A stretch of DNA of 64,000 nucleotides from assembly GCF_900199185.1 (NCBI RefSeq), contig NZ_OBMI01000001.1, positions 1,302,001-1,366,000 of the forward strand, given 5' to 3'. Source of the DNA: Sphingomonas guangdongensis. GTDB taxonomy: Bacteria; Pseudomonadota; Alphaproteobacteria; Sphingomonadales; Sphingomonadaceae. How positions within the stretch are numbered: the first letter of the stretch is position 1; each line of letters begins with the position of its first letter. The position numbers and the translations under genes were made by a program. The notes beneath the pieces are model-generated. The model was not told the DNA's origin, did not search any database, and saw only the letters and a program-made list of their open reading frames with translations. Positions 33,814 to 42,019 of this stretch are shown in pieces.

Positions 33814-34259
33814 TCACCGGGCCATGTCGTTAACTTCTAACCAGTAACCGTCGGGTCGCGCAGGAAGAGCTGGCGCACGCCGTCGCTTCAAACCCGTTGC
33901 ACCGTCGCGGGACGACCCTCGAAGTCGGTGAACGCCACGCCCTCGCGCTCCAGCCGCTGGACGAACGCGGCGAAGTCGCTGACGCGCAGCGCCAGATGGT
34001 TGCGCCGGTCGGGCGAGACCGGCGCGGTGCGTCCCGGAGACAGGTGCAGCGCGACTCCGCCACCGAGATCGAGCCAGCGCGGCCCTTTCACCGGCGCAGG
34101 CAACTCCGCGAGGCCGAAGATCCGCTGATACCAGGCAGTACTCGCGTCGACGTCCGCGACCGACAACGACAGGTGATCCGCGCGCGCGGGGGGAGGGGGC
34201 GGCGGCACGGCCTGGGCGGGCACAGCGGCGAGCAGGGCAAGCACGACGGGTAGCGGCAT
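33814..34259 (-). pseudogene. Broken VOC/glyoxalase-family gene
   Basis: A secreted VOC protein is intact to residue ~123 (signal peptide, then DHLSLSVADVDASTAWYQRIFG and NHLALRVSDFAAFVQRLEREG), but the frame hits TGA at 33888-33890 before the last strand. The missing end is still present: SDGVRQLFLRDP continues past the TGA, and after loss of one base (CGACCCGACGG where CGACCCCGACGG is expected) DGYWLEVNDMAR ends at a TGA at 33814. So there is both a nonsense change and a frameshift. The lost part carries the final metal-ligand Glu of the fold. Confidence 0.72.
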
Positions 34260-34276
34260 GATCGCGTCCTCCGGTT

Positions 34277-35422
34277 TCAGCCGCCGCGCTTCAGCGTCTC
34301 GCGCGCGATGATCAGCTGCTGGATTTGGCTGGTCCCCTCATAGATGCGGAACAGCCGCACGTCGCGGTACAACCGCTCGACCCCGTAATCGGCGATGTAG
34401 CCCGCCCCGCCGTAGATCTGCACCGCGCGGTCGGCGACCCGCCCGACCATCTCGGACGCGAAATACTTGGCGGCGGCGCTCTCGAGCACCACGTCGCGTC
34501 CGGCATCCTTGGCCACGGCAGCGTCGAGCACCAGGGCCCGCGCGGCAAGCGCCTCCGTCTTCGAATCGGCGATCATCGCCTGGATCAGCTGGTGTTCGGC
34601 AATCGGCTTGCCGAACTGGCGGCGCTCGCTCGCGTAGGCGACGCAGTCGGCCAGGAGCCGCTCGGCGACGCCGACGCAGACCGCGGCGATGTGGAGGCGG
34701 CCGCGGTCGAGCACGCGCATCGCGATCTTGAACCCTTCGCCTTCCGCCCCGAGCCGGTTGGCGGCGGGGACCCGCACATCGTCGAAGTGGACGTCGGCGA
34801 CCTTGGCGCCCTTCTGCCCCATCTTCTGCTCGGGCTCGCCGACGCTGATCCCGGGCAGGTCGCGCGGGACCAGGAACGCGGAGACGCCACGCCCACCGGG
34901 CTCGTCGCCGGTTCGCGCCATGACCGTGAACAGGTCGGCGCGGTCCGCGTTGGTGATGTAGCGCTTGGTGCCGGAGAGGCGATAGCCGTCGCCGTCGCGC
35001 ACTGCGCGCGTCCCCACGCTGCCGCTGTCGGAGCCGACATCGGGCTCGGTGAGGGCGAAGCTGGTGATGACCTCGCCGCTCGCGATCCGCGGCAGCCACG
35101 CGGCCTTCTGCTCGGGCGTGCCCGCGATCACGAGCCCCTGGCTGCCGATCCCAACATTGGTGCCGAAGGCGGATCGGAACGCGGGCGTGGTCCGCCCGAA
35201 CTCGATCGCGAGGCGCACCTCCTCGCTCATCGACAGCGCGAGGCCGCCATACTCCTCCGCGATCGACAGGCCGAACAGCCCCATCGCCTTCATCTCGGCG
35301 ACGACATCGTCGGGGATCGCATCATCCGCCTCCACCTGCGCCTCGAGCGGGCGCAGCCGCTCGGTCACGAAGCGGCGGACGTGATCGATGAGCGCATCGA
35401 AGGTGTCAGGGTCGAGCGGCAT
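34277..35422 (-). CDS. Acyl-CoA dehydrogenase
   Basis: FAD-dependent enzyme introducing the alpha-beta double bond of acyl-CoA, 381 residues, normal length. N-terminal helical domain about 1-115, FAD-contact motif ALTEPDVGSDSGS in the beta domain, and the C-terminal helical domain with IYGGAGYIADYGVERLYRD. The catalytic Glu is at about 362 in RIYEGTSQIQQ. The start is MPLDPDTFD, after GGAAGA. Chain-length specificity cannot be read; the enzyme may serve fatty-acid or branched amino-acid breakdown. It is upstream of the VOC remnant and SDR on the same strand. Confidence 0.93.
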   Translation of the reverse strand: MPLDPDTFDALIDHVRRFVTERLRPLEAQVEADDAIPDDVVAEMKAMGLFGLSIAEEYGGLALSMSEEVRLAIEFGRTTPAFRSAFGTNVGIGSQGLVIAGTPEQKAAWLPRIASGEVITSFALTEPDVGSDSGSVGTRAVRDGDGYRLSGTKRYITNADRADLFTVMARTGDEPGGRGVSAFLVPRDLPGISVGEPEQKMGQKGAKVADVHFDDVRVPAANRLGAEGEGFKIAMRVLDRGRLHIAAVCVGVAERLLADCVAYASERRQFGKPIAEHQLIQAMIADSKTEALAARALVLDAAVAKDAGRDVVLESAAAKYFASEMVGRVADRAVQIYGGAGYIADYGVERLYRDVRLFRIYEGTSQIQQLIIARETLKRGG

Positions 35423-35691
35423 GCGTGATCTTCCGAACTGGTCCTTCCAGCATAGCAAAACTGTATTGCCACGCCATACCAGAACTTCGAATAGCCCTTA
35501 TAAGCCTTCAGGCCGATTAGCGACGGGCGCAACTGAAAGCGTGTACCACGATCCCCTTACGCGAGGTGTCCGTCGCCGGGCTGCTTCGACAAACGCCGCA
35601 AGCACGCTTGATGAGCAACGTATGTGAGCATCGAGCGATACGTCGCCGCATCAATCGCCGGTGTGGTGGGCGAACCAACCGGATGCTGTTT
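35423..35691. other. Spacer with acyl-CoA dehydrogenase promoter region
   Basis: 269 bp between the acyl-CoA dehydrogenase start and the aldo/keto reductase stop. It is more AT-rich than its surroundings (for example 35450-35510) and should hold the dehydrogenase promoter; no clear -35/-10 pair, gene or repeat is visible. Confidence 0.4.
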
Positions 35692-36639
35692 TCAGCTTCC
35701 GGCGGCCGTCAATCGATCCAGCTGGTCGGGGCTGAGCTCCAGGTCCCAGGCGCCGATCAGGTCGTGGAGCTGCGCCGCAGTGGTCGCGCTTGCGATCGGA
35801 GCGACGACGCCGGGCTGCGCCATCAGCCAGGCCAGCGCGATCTGCGGGAGCGTCGCGCCAGTCTCGGCGGCAACCGCGTCCATCGCGCTGAGCACGGCTG
35901 TCCCCTGACCGTTCAGCAGTTCCGCCATGCGCCCGCCGCGGACGCTCTTTCCCAGGTCCGCGGTCGACCGATACTTGCCCGTCAGGAAGCCCGAAGCGAG
36001 CCCGTAATAGGGCAGGGCGGCGATGTTGTGCTCGACACAGTAGCTCTGCAGCTCGCCCTCGAAGCCGGTGCGGCTTACGAGATTGTACTCGGGCTGCAGG
36101 ACGTGAAAATGCGGCAAGCCGGCCGTGCGCGCGATGTCGTTCGCCGATTTGAGCCGGCGTGCGTGGAAGTTGGACGCGCCGACCACGCGGACCTTGCCGG
36201 CATCGACCAGCCGGCCGAACGCCTCCAGCACCGCGTCCTGTGGAACGCTGTCGTCGTCCTGGTGCGCGTAGTAGAGGTCGATGCGGTCGGTTCCGAGCCG
36301 CCGGAGCGACGCCTCCGCCGCGGCGGCGATCCGCGCTGGCGCCAGCTTCTCGCCGCCCTCGCCCGGCAGCATGCCGACCTTGGTTGCGATCAGCACGGCG
36401 TCGCGCTTGCCGCTCGCCTTCAGCCAGCGGCCGATCACGCTCTCCGACTCGCCGCCCTGATGCCCGGGCACCCAGGCCGAGTAGACGTCGGCGGTGTCGA
36501 TCATGGTGCCGCCCGCGTCGACAAAGGCGTCGAGGACCGCGAAGCTCGCCGCCTCGTCCGCGGTCCAGCCGAAGACGTTGCCGCCGAGCACCAGCGGCGC
36601 AATCTCCAGCTCGGTCGCGCCGAGCCGCCGCGGGGTCAC
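35692..36639 (-). CDS. Aldo/keto reductase
   Basis: NADPH-dependent (beta/alpha)8 oxidoreductase, 315 residues. The catalytic tetrad is visible: Asp and Tyr in MIDTADVYSAW, Lys in VLIATKVG and His in LYYAHQDD. The C-terminal cofactor region has PIASATTAAQLHDLIGAWDLEL. It resembles the YajO/YghZ-like group acting on small aldehydes; the substrate is not assignable. The GTG start overlaps the stop of a small lipoprotein gene (GTGA), so the two are translationally coupled. Confidence 0.92.
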   Translation of the reverse strand: MTPRRLGATELEIAPLVLGGNVFGWTADEAASFAVLDAFVDAGGTMIDTADVYSAWVPGHQGGESESVIGRWLKASGKRDAVLIATKVGMLPGEGGEKLAPARIAAAAEASLRRLGTDRIDLYYAHQDDDSVPQDAVLEAFGRLVDAGKVRVVGASNFHARRLKSANDIARTAGLPHFHVLQPEYNLVSRTGFEGELQSYCVEHNIAALPYYGLASGFLTGKYRSTADLGKSVRGGRMAELLNGQGTAVLSAMDAVAAETGATLPQIALAWLMAQPGVVAPIASATTAAQLHDLIGAWDLELSPDQLDRLTAAGS

Positions 36640-36818
36640 GGCGTCACCTCGTTGCCGGTGACCTGGTTCAGCTCGACGGCGTTCGCATCAAGCATTGCCG
36701 CGGCCTCGTTCAGTTCCTGCGCCTCGCCCGCGCTGATCCCGCCCGGATCGGTGTCCTCCGCACGGCCGCAGGCAGCAAGGAGGAGCACAGCGGTGAGCGG
36801 GGCGAGACGCCGGATCAT
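36636..36818 (-). CDS. Small lipoprotein, hypothetical
   Basis: 60 residues: signal peptide with lipobox LLLAACG (Cys about 17), then a short acidic, Asn/Glu-rich mature part (ISAGEAQELNEAAAMLDANAVEL). No known domain. It is coupled to the aldo/keto reductase by a 4-nt overlap and follows a second lipoprotein by 2 bp, so the three look like one transcript. An envelope role is likely but unspecified. Confidence 0.7.
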   Translation of the reverse strand: MIRRLAPLTAVLLLAACGRAEDTDPGGISAGEAQELNEAAAMLDANAVELNQVTGNEVTP

Positions 36819-36820
36819 CG

Positions 36821-37132
36821 TCAGTCGCGGACGGACTTGCCCGCGCTGATCAGCGCATTGCCGGTCGCGTCAGCAGTCGCGTCTGCGGCGTTGCCGACCG
36901 CGTCGCCGGCGTTGCTGAGCGCGGCGCCCGCCGCATCGGTCGCATTCTCGGCGGAGGTCAGCGCATCGTCGGTCGCGGCATCGACGTCGTTCGCGGCCTC
37001 ACCAAAGGTCGCGTTCGCGTCGGCGGCGATGGCGTCGCCGGTGTTCTCCGCGGCATTTTCGGTCCGCTCGCCGCAGGCGGCGAGGGTCAGGCCGGCGGCG
37101 AGGGCCAGCGGCAGCATCAGCGTCTTCTTCAT
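36821..37132 (-). CDS. Alanine-rich lipoprotein, hypothetical
   Basis: 103 residues. The signal peptide ends LTLAACGE (Cys about 20); the mature part repeats Asn/Asp-Ala units (NAADATADATGNAL, DAVGNAADA) every ~7-11 residues, typical of an amphipathic helical entericidin- or YtxH-like envelope protein. It heads the small operon that includes the 60-residue lipoprotein and the aldo/keto reductase. Its ribosome site is AGGGAG. Divergent from the SahR-like regulator gene. Confidence 0.75.
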   Translation of the reverse strand: MKKTLMLPLALAAGLTLAACGERTENAAENTGDAIAADANATFGEAANDVDAATDDALTSAENATDAAGAALSNAGDAVGNAADATADATGNALISAGKSVRD

Positions 37133-37208
37133 CAGTCACTCCCTCTGTTTGGGTGTCAGAACCGTTGCACAACGCGAACGAAGCAGGAAGGGTGCATCGA
37201 CGGCCGCG

Positions 37209-37243
37209 TTGACCCATATAAAGATATCTTTATATGAGCTCGT
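37209..37243 (+). promoter_or_regulatory. Probable sahR-metF promoter, leaderless
   Basis: TTGACC at 37209-37214 and TATATG at 37231-37236 form a sigma-70-like pair with a 16-bp spacer. The expected start of transcription is about 37243, next to the ATG at 37244, which would give a leaderless message; no ribosome site is present. The palindromic operator covers spacer and -10. Confidence 0.55.
37215..37236. promoter_or_regulatory. Perfect 22-bp palindromic operator (SahR-type)
   Basis: Half-site CATATAAAGAT is followed directly by its exact inverse, ATCTTTATATG, so the whole 22 bp is self-complementary. It ends 7 bp before the ArsR-type regulator gene and overlaps its -10 box. ArsR-family SahR regulators of methionine-cycle genes are known to use AAAGATATCTTT-like palindromes; negative autoregulation is inferred. 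Confidence 0.75.
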
Positions 37244-38212
37244 ATGAGCGCTGCCCTCGACATCCTGCGTGCCGGTGCCGACCCGACCCGGCTGCGCATC
37301 CTCGCGCTGCTGCGCGCGATGGAACTGTCGGTGGGAGAGCTCGCGCAGGTGCTGGGACAGAGCCAGCCGCGGGTCAGCCGCCACGTGAGGATCCTCGGCG
37401 ATGCCGGCCTGGTTGAGCGCCGCAAGGAGGGCAGCTGGGTGTTCGTGGTGCTGGGCGCGCGCGAGCGGGTCCGGCCGCTGCTCCAGGCGCTCGATGCGTG
37501 GAACGGCGGCGCGCCGGATCACTGGGCGGTTGCCGACACCGCGCGGCTGGCGGCGGTGCGGGCCGATCGTGCCGCCGCCGCGGCCGAGTGGTTCCAGGCC
37601 CGTGCCCCGGAGTGGGACGCGATCCGGTCGCTCCACGTCGCCGATGCCGAGGTGGAGGCGGCGATGGCGCGGGTGCTCGGTATCGGCGGCCACGCGCCGG
37701 CGCGGCTCGGCCGCCTGCTTGATATCGGGACCGGCACCGGACGGATGCTGGAGCTGTTCGGTCCGGCGGCGGACACGGCACTCGGCATCGATCGCAGTTC
37801 CGAGATGTTGCGGCTCGCGCGTGCGAAGCTCGACGGGCGGGTGGAGGCGGACCTGCGCCAGGCCGATCTCTACGCGCTGCCGCTGCCCGACGATGCCGCG
37901 GACGTCGCAGTCATCCACCACGTGCTCCACTTCGCGCAGCAGCCTGCGGCGGCGATCGCGGAGGCGGGGCGCGTGCTCGCACCCGCCGGCCGGTTGCTGA
38001 TCGCCGACTTCGCGCCGCACGACCGGGAGGAGCTGCGCGCGAGCGAGGGGCACGTCCGGCTCGGCTTCGCCGACGACGCCGTGCTCGGCTGGTTTGCCGA
38101 GGCCGGGCTCGCGCCCGAGCGGATCGAGACGCTGGAAGGCGGCGAGCTGACCGTCAAATTATGGCTCGCGGGCAAGCGCCCCGCGACCGAGCAGAAGGTG
38201 CGTGCCGCATGA
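37244..38212 (+). CDS. sahR: ArsR HTH-methyltransferase regulator, SahR-like
   Basis: 322 residues: an N-terminal winged helix of ArsR type (about 8-95; LRILALLRAMELSVGELAQVLG, SQPRVSRHVRILGDAGLVERRKEG) fused to a class I SAM methyltransferase domain (about 135-285; LLDIGTGTGRMLELF, ADVAVIHHVLHF). This fusion upstream of met genes matches regulators thought to sense S-adenosylhomocysteine or SAM through the methyltransferase fold. The ATG overlaps a promoter and a perfect palindrome; metF overlaps the stop by 4 nt. So it likely represses its own operon including metF. The effector is inferred, and no metal-site cysteines are visible. Confidence 0.85.
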   Translation: MSAALDILRAGADPTRLRILALLRAMELSVGELAQVLGQSQPRVSRHVRILGDAGLVERRKEGSWVFVVLGARERVRPLLQALDAWNGGAPDHWAVADTARLAAVRADRAAAAAEWFQARAPEWDAIRSLHVADAEVEAAMARVLGIGGHAPARLGRLLDIGTGTGRMLELFGPAADTALGIDRSSEMLRLARAKLDGRVEADLRQADLYALPLPDDAADVAVIHHVLHFAQQPAAAIAEAGRVLAPAGRLLIADFAPHDREELRASEGHVRLGFADDAVLGWFAEAGLAPERIETLEGGELTVKLWLAGKRPATEQKVRAA

Positions 38213-39150
38213 CTACGCCCACCTATACGCTGAGCGAGGCGCACCGCGCGCTCGCCGCGCCGTTGTTCGCCGACCTAGCCGGCGATGTCGCGGTCAGCTT
38301 CGAGTTCTTCCCGCCCAAGACCGACAAGCTCGACGGCGCGCTGTGGGAGGCGGTTTCCACCCTGCGCCCGCTGGACCCGCGCTTCGTCTCGGTCACCTAT
38401 GGTGCCGGCGGATCGACCCGCGAGCGCACGCACGCCACCGTCGCACGCATCGTGCGCGAGACCGGCATCCCCGCCGCGGCGCACCTCACCTGCGTCGAGG
38501 CGTCTCGCGATGAGATCGCGGCAGTGGCGGAGGAATATTGGGCGAGCGGCGTGCGCCACATCGTCGCGCTGCGCGGTGACTCGCCGCAGCCGGGCGAGCG
38601 CTACCACCCGCCCGCCGACGGTTACGAGAACGCCGCCGCGCTGGTCGCGGGGCTGCGGCGGCTGCACCCGTTCGAGATCTCGGTAGCGGCGTATCCCGAG
38701 TGCCACCCGGACTCCGAGCACGCGGTCGCCGACCTCGACAATCTCAAGCGCAAGCTCGACGCCGGCGCGACGCGGGCGATCACCCAGTTCTTCTTCGAGC
38801 CCGACACCTTCTTCCGCTTTCGCGACGCGGCGGCGGCGGCCGGGATCGGGGCGGAGATCGTGCCGGGCATCATGCCCGTGACCAACTACGCGAGCGTCGC
38901 GCGCATGTCGGCGATGTGCGGCACGGCGGTGCCGGCCTGGCTGAAGCGGCTGTTCGAGGGGCTGGACGACCAGCCGCAGATGCGCCAGCTGGTAGCGGTG
39001 ACGGTCGCGGCCGAGCTGTGCCGGCGGCTGTACGCGGGCGGCGAGCGCGCCTTCCACTTCTACACGCTCAACCGCGCCGAGCTGAGCTACGCGATCTGCC
39101 ACCTGCTGGGCGTTCGGCCGGTGCGTGAAGCGGCGGTCGCCGCCGCCTGA
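38209..39150 (+). CDS. metF: Methylenetetrahydrofolate reductase
   Basis: Flavoprotein that reduces methylene-THF to methyl-THF, the methyl donor for methionine synthase; 313 residues, usual length. Conserved stretches: SFEFFPPKTDKLDG with the catalytic Glu, VSVTYGAGGSTRERT, HLTCVEASRDEI, ALRGDSP, and the C-terminal FHFYTLNRAEL. The ATG overlaps the regulator stop (ATGA), so expression follows the SahR-like gene and its operator. metH is not adjacent; the next gene is on the opposite strand, so the partner enzyme must be elsewhere. Confidence 0.96.
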   Translation: MTTPTYTLSEAHRALAAPLFADLAGDVAVSFEFFPPKTDKLDGALWEAVSTLRPLDPRFVSVTYGAGGSTRERTHATVARIVRETGIPAAAHLTCVEASRDEIAAVAEEYWASGVRHIVALRGDSPQPGERYHPPADGYENAAALVAGLRRLHPFEISVAAYPECHPDSEHAVADLDNLKRKLDAGATRAITQFFFEPDTFFRFRDAAAAAGIGAEIVPGIMPVTNYASVARMSAMCGTAVPAWLKRLFEGLDDQPQMRQLVAVTVAAELCRRLYAGGERAFHFYTLNRAELSYAICHLLGVRPVREAAVAAA

Positions 39151-39166
39151 GCGGCGCCGCGGCCGA

Positions 39167-39901
39167 TCAATCGCGGGGCGGCAGCCAGCTGAGGTCGAGG
39201 TCCTCGTACCGGTCGATGTAGTTGGCGGCGCGGGTCAGCCCGCGTTCGTCCAGGATCGTGACGCGGCCCGCCTCGCGGCGGATCAGCCCGTCCTCCTCCA
39301 CCTGGCGGAGCATGCGGTTGACGTGCACCGCGGTCAGCCCGGTCGCGTCGCCGATCTCCTCCTGCGTCAGCCCGAGCTGGTAGCTGTCCGTGATCGAGCG
39401 GTCGGCCGCGCGCATCCGGTTGCGCAGGTCGAGCAGCAGCGCCGCCACCCGCGCCTTGGCGGAGGTGCGGCCGATCGCGGCCAGCCGGTCGGTCAGCGCG
39501 ACGCGCTCGATCTGCGCAAGCGCGAGCACCAGCGCCCCGATCCGCGGGTGATCCGCGATCAGCCGGCTGAAGGTCGCCTTGTCGAACACGCAGACGACCG
39601 CGTCGGTCAGCGCCGCGATGGTCTCCGGCGCGGTGCGGTAGATCAGGCCAGGCACGCCCAGCATCGCGCCGGCGTAGTGGAAGCGGAGGATCTGGCGGCT
39701 GCCGTCGTCGAGCAGGACGTAGCTCATCACCGTGCCCGAGCGGACGATATAGAGCTCTCCGCCTGCCTCGTTCTCGCGCTGGAGGATCGCGCCGCGACGC
39801 AGGCTGCGGGTACGCTCCTCGAGCCGGGTGAGCGCGCTTCGCTCCCCCTCGCTCAGCTCGACATGCTCGCCCAACACCTCGGCGAAATAACTCGCAGGCA
39901 C
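39167..39901 (-). CDS. Crp/Fnr family transcriptional regulator
   Basis: 244 residues with the start chosen. A cyclic-nucleotide-binding-like domain (about 25-140; [35 protein letters not shown]) is followed by the Crp-type winged helix (about 165-235; [32 protein letters not shown]). There are no N-terminal FNR-type cysteines. I chose the GTG before [10 protein letters not shown] because GGGGGGAAG precedes it and the sequence upstream turns AT-rich with AATGCATT; an ATG at 39976 is an in-frame alternative adding 25 residues. Effector unknown. It is convergent with metF and divergent from murA. Confidence 0.87.
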   Translation of the reverse strand: MPASYFAEVLGEHVELSEGERSALTRLEERTRSLRRGAILQRENEAGGELYIVRSGTVMSYVLLDDGSRQILRFHYAGAMLGVPGLIYRTAPETIAALTDAVVCVFDKATFSRLIADHPRIGALVLALAQIERVALTDRLAAIGRTSAKARVAALLLDLRNRMRAADRSITDSYQLGLTQEEIGDATGLTAVHVNRMLRQVEEDGLIRREAGRVTILDERGLTRAANYIDRYEDLDLSWLPPRD

Positions 39902-40025
39902 GTACTCGCTTCCCCCCAGCCGACGCGACCCAAAGCATTGCCCCGGAATCAATGCATTAAAGTCGATCAACCGCATGCAGGCGGCACCGCTTGCGAGCGG
40001 CGGCGAGCACGGTAGAAGCTCGCGC

Positions 40026-41306
40026 ATGGACCGTATCCTCATTCGCGGCGGCAACAAGCTGTCGGGCCGCATCCCGATCTCGGGCGCCAAGAACTCCGCG
40101 CTGACGCTGATGCCCTGCGCGCTGCTCACCGACGAGCCGCTGACGCTGCGCAACCTGCCGCGGCTCGCCGACGTCGACGGCTTCGGCCACCTGCTCAACC
40201 AGCTCGGTGCGTCGACCGCGATCGAGGGATCGCGGCCGGAGGACTTCGGGCGGGTCATGACGATCCGCGCCGGGCAGCTGACCTCCACGGAGGCACCGTA
40301 CGACATCGTGCGCAAGATGCGCGCGTCGATCCTGGTGCTGGGGCCGATCCTGGCACGCGCCGGCGAGGCACGGGTGTCGCTCCCCGGCGGCTGCGCGATC
40401 GGCAATCGCCCGATCGACCTCCACCTGAAGGCGCTGGAGGCGCTCGGCGCGGAGCTGGAGATGACGGCGGGCTATGTCACGGCGCGCGCGCCCGGCGGGC
40501 GGCTGGCGGGCGGGCGCTTCCGCTTCCCGGTGGTGTCGGTCGGCGCGACGGAGAACGCGCTGATGGCCGCCGCCACGGCGAAGGGCAGCAGCCGGCTGGA
40601 GAATGCCGCTCGCGAGCCGGAGATCGTCGACCTGTGCCGGATGCTGGTCGCGATGGGCGCGTCGATCGACGGGATCGGCACGGAAACGCTGGAGATCGAA
40701 GGGCGCGAGCGGCTGCACGGCGCGACCTACGCCGTGATGCCCGACCGGATCGAGGCGGGCAGCTATGCCTGCGCGGCGGCGATCACCGGCGGGTCGGTGG
40801 AGCTGGTCGGGGCGGACGCGGCCGCGATGGGCGCGACGCTCTCCGCGCTGGCCGACGCCGGCGTGGTCGTGGAGCTGCGCAAGGGATCGATCGGCGTGAC
40901 CGCGCCCGAGCGGTTGCAGCCGCTGACGCTATCGACCGCGCCGTTCCCTGGCTTCGCGACCGACATGCAGGCGCAGTTCATGGCGATGCTGACCCGCGCC
41001 GACGGTGCATCGATGCTGACCGAGACGATCTTCGAGAACCGCTACATGCACGTGCCCGAGCTCGCGCGGATGGGGGCGGACATCAGCGTTGCGGGACGCT
41101 CGGCGGTGGTGCGCGGGATGGACCGGCTGACCGGTGCGCCGGTGATGGCGACCGACCTGCGTGCGTCGATGAGCCTGATCATCGCCGGGCTGGCGGCGGA
41201 GGGCGAGACGGCGGTCAGCCGGGTCTATCACCTCGACCGCGGCTACGAGCGGCTGGAAGAGAAGCTGCAGGCGGTCGGCGCAGATATCGAACGGGTCGGC
41301 GACTGA
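40026..41306 (+). CDS. murA: UDP-N-acetylglucosamine 1-carboxyvinyltransferase
   Basis: First committed step of peptidoglycan synthesis, adding enolpyruvate to UDP-GlcNAc in the cytoplasm; 426 residues. Substrate-binding Lys22-Asn23 in [12 protein letters not shown]; the active-site Cys is at 123 in [15 protein letters not shown], so the enzyme should be of the fosfomycin-binding type. The C-terminal half has the expected inverted alpha/beta repeats with [11 protein letters not shown] and [14 protein letters not shown]. The start (MDRILIRGG) is family-consistent. Its 50-124 bp upstream region is shared with the Crp/Fnr gene. Confidence 0.97.
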   Translation: MDRILIRGGNKLSGRIPISGAKNSALTLMPCALLTDEPLTLRNLPRLADVDGFGHLLNQLGASTAIEGSRPEDFGRVMTIRAGQLTSTEAPYDIVRKMRASILVLGPILARAGEARVSLPGGCAIGNRPIDLHLKALEALGAELEMTAGYVTARAPGGRLAGGRFRFPVVSVGATENALMAAATAKGSSRLENAAREPEIVDLCRMLVAMGASIDGIGTETLEIEGRERLHGATYAVMPDRIEAGSYACAAAITGGSVELVGADAAAMGATLSALADAGVVVELRKGSIGVTAPERLQPLTLSTAPFPGFATDMQAQFMAMLTRADGASMLTETIFENRYMHVPELARMGADISVAGRSAVVRGMDRLTGAPVMATDLRASMSLIIAGLAAEGETAVSRVYHLDRGYERLEEKLQAVGADIERVGD

Positions 41307-41423
41307 TTGATCCAGAGCAAAGAACCGAAGTGGTGCAAGTACTTATAGCTGGAGATCGATAGCCGTGTAACGATTCGGCCACGGGCGGTGGCGTGCGTTA
41401 GCCTGTGCATTGAGGCTTCTGTC

Positions 41424-41993
41424 ATGACGCTGACCTATTATGAAGCTCCCACGCTGCGGCCGGACGAGCGGGTCCGCGAGGCAGCGGTGCTCGCCTCCGG
41501 CGCTCTGGAGCTGATGGGCGATCCCGTGCTCGCCCGGATCGCCGAGGACGTCCGCCGCGGGCTCCGCACGCAGATGGCGGCGGTCACGATCATCCACAGC
41601 GACTGGCAGTATCTGGTCGCCGCGTGCGGGCTGGCGCCCGGCGTGGACAGCCGGCGCACATCCTTCTGCGGGCACGCGGTGGCGAGCGACGAGGAGGTGT
41701 TCGTCGTGCCCGACGCCCGCCGGGATCGCCGCTTCGCCGGCAATCCTGTGGTGACCGAGGGCCCGCGCGTCCGTTTCTACGTCGCCGCACCGCTAATCGA
41801 GAACGGGCAGCCGATCGGCGTCCTTTGCGCTTTCGACCCGCGCCAGCGCGACGGCCTCGACATCGCCGAGCGAGCGGCGCTGCGCGGCGGCGCCGACCTG
41901 GCGGTCGCCCGCATCCGCGAGCGACGGCTGGGGCATGCCCGCCCGGAGATCACGGGGCGCCAGCGCGCCACCCTCGACCTGCGCGGGCTATAG
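41424..41993 (+). CDS. GAF domain protein
   Basis: 189 residues forming essentially one GAF domain (about 20-160): VTIIHSDWQYLVAACG, RRTSFCGHAVASDEEVFVVPDARRD and VRFYVAAPLIENGQPIGVLCAFD. This stand-alone type often binds small ligands or senses redox through the SFCGHA cysteine, but lacks the three-cysteine set of free Met-R-sulfoxide reductase as far as I can see. The C-terminus is basic and short. The start is the ATG before TLTYYEAPT. No operon partner; murA ends 117 bp upstream. Confidence 0.82.
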   Translation: MTLTYYEAPTLRPDERVREAAVLASGALELMGDPVLARIAEDVRRGLRTQMAAVTIIHSDWQYLVAACGLAPGVDSRRTSFCGHAVASDEEVFVVPDARRDRRFAGNPVVTEGPRVRFYVAAPLIENGQPIGVLCAFDPRQRDGLDIAERAALRGGADLAVARIRERRLGHARPEITGRQRATLDLRGL

Positions 41994-42019
41994 CTCTGAG
42001 GCCCGCGCGCGGGCGCTGA

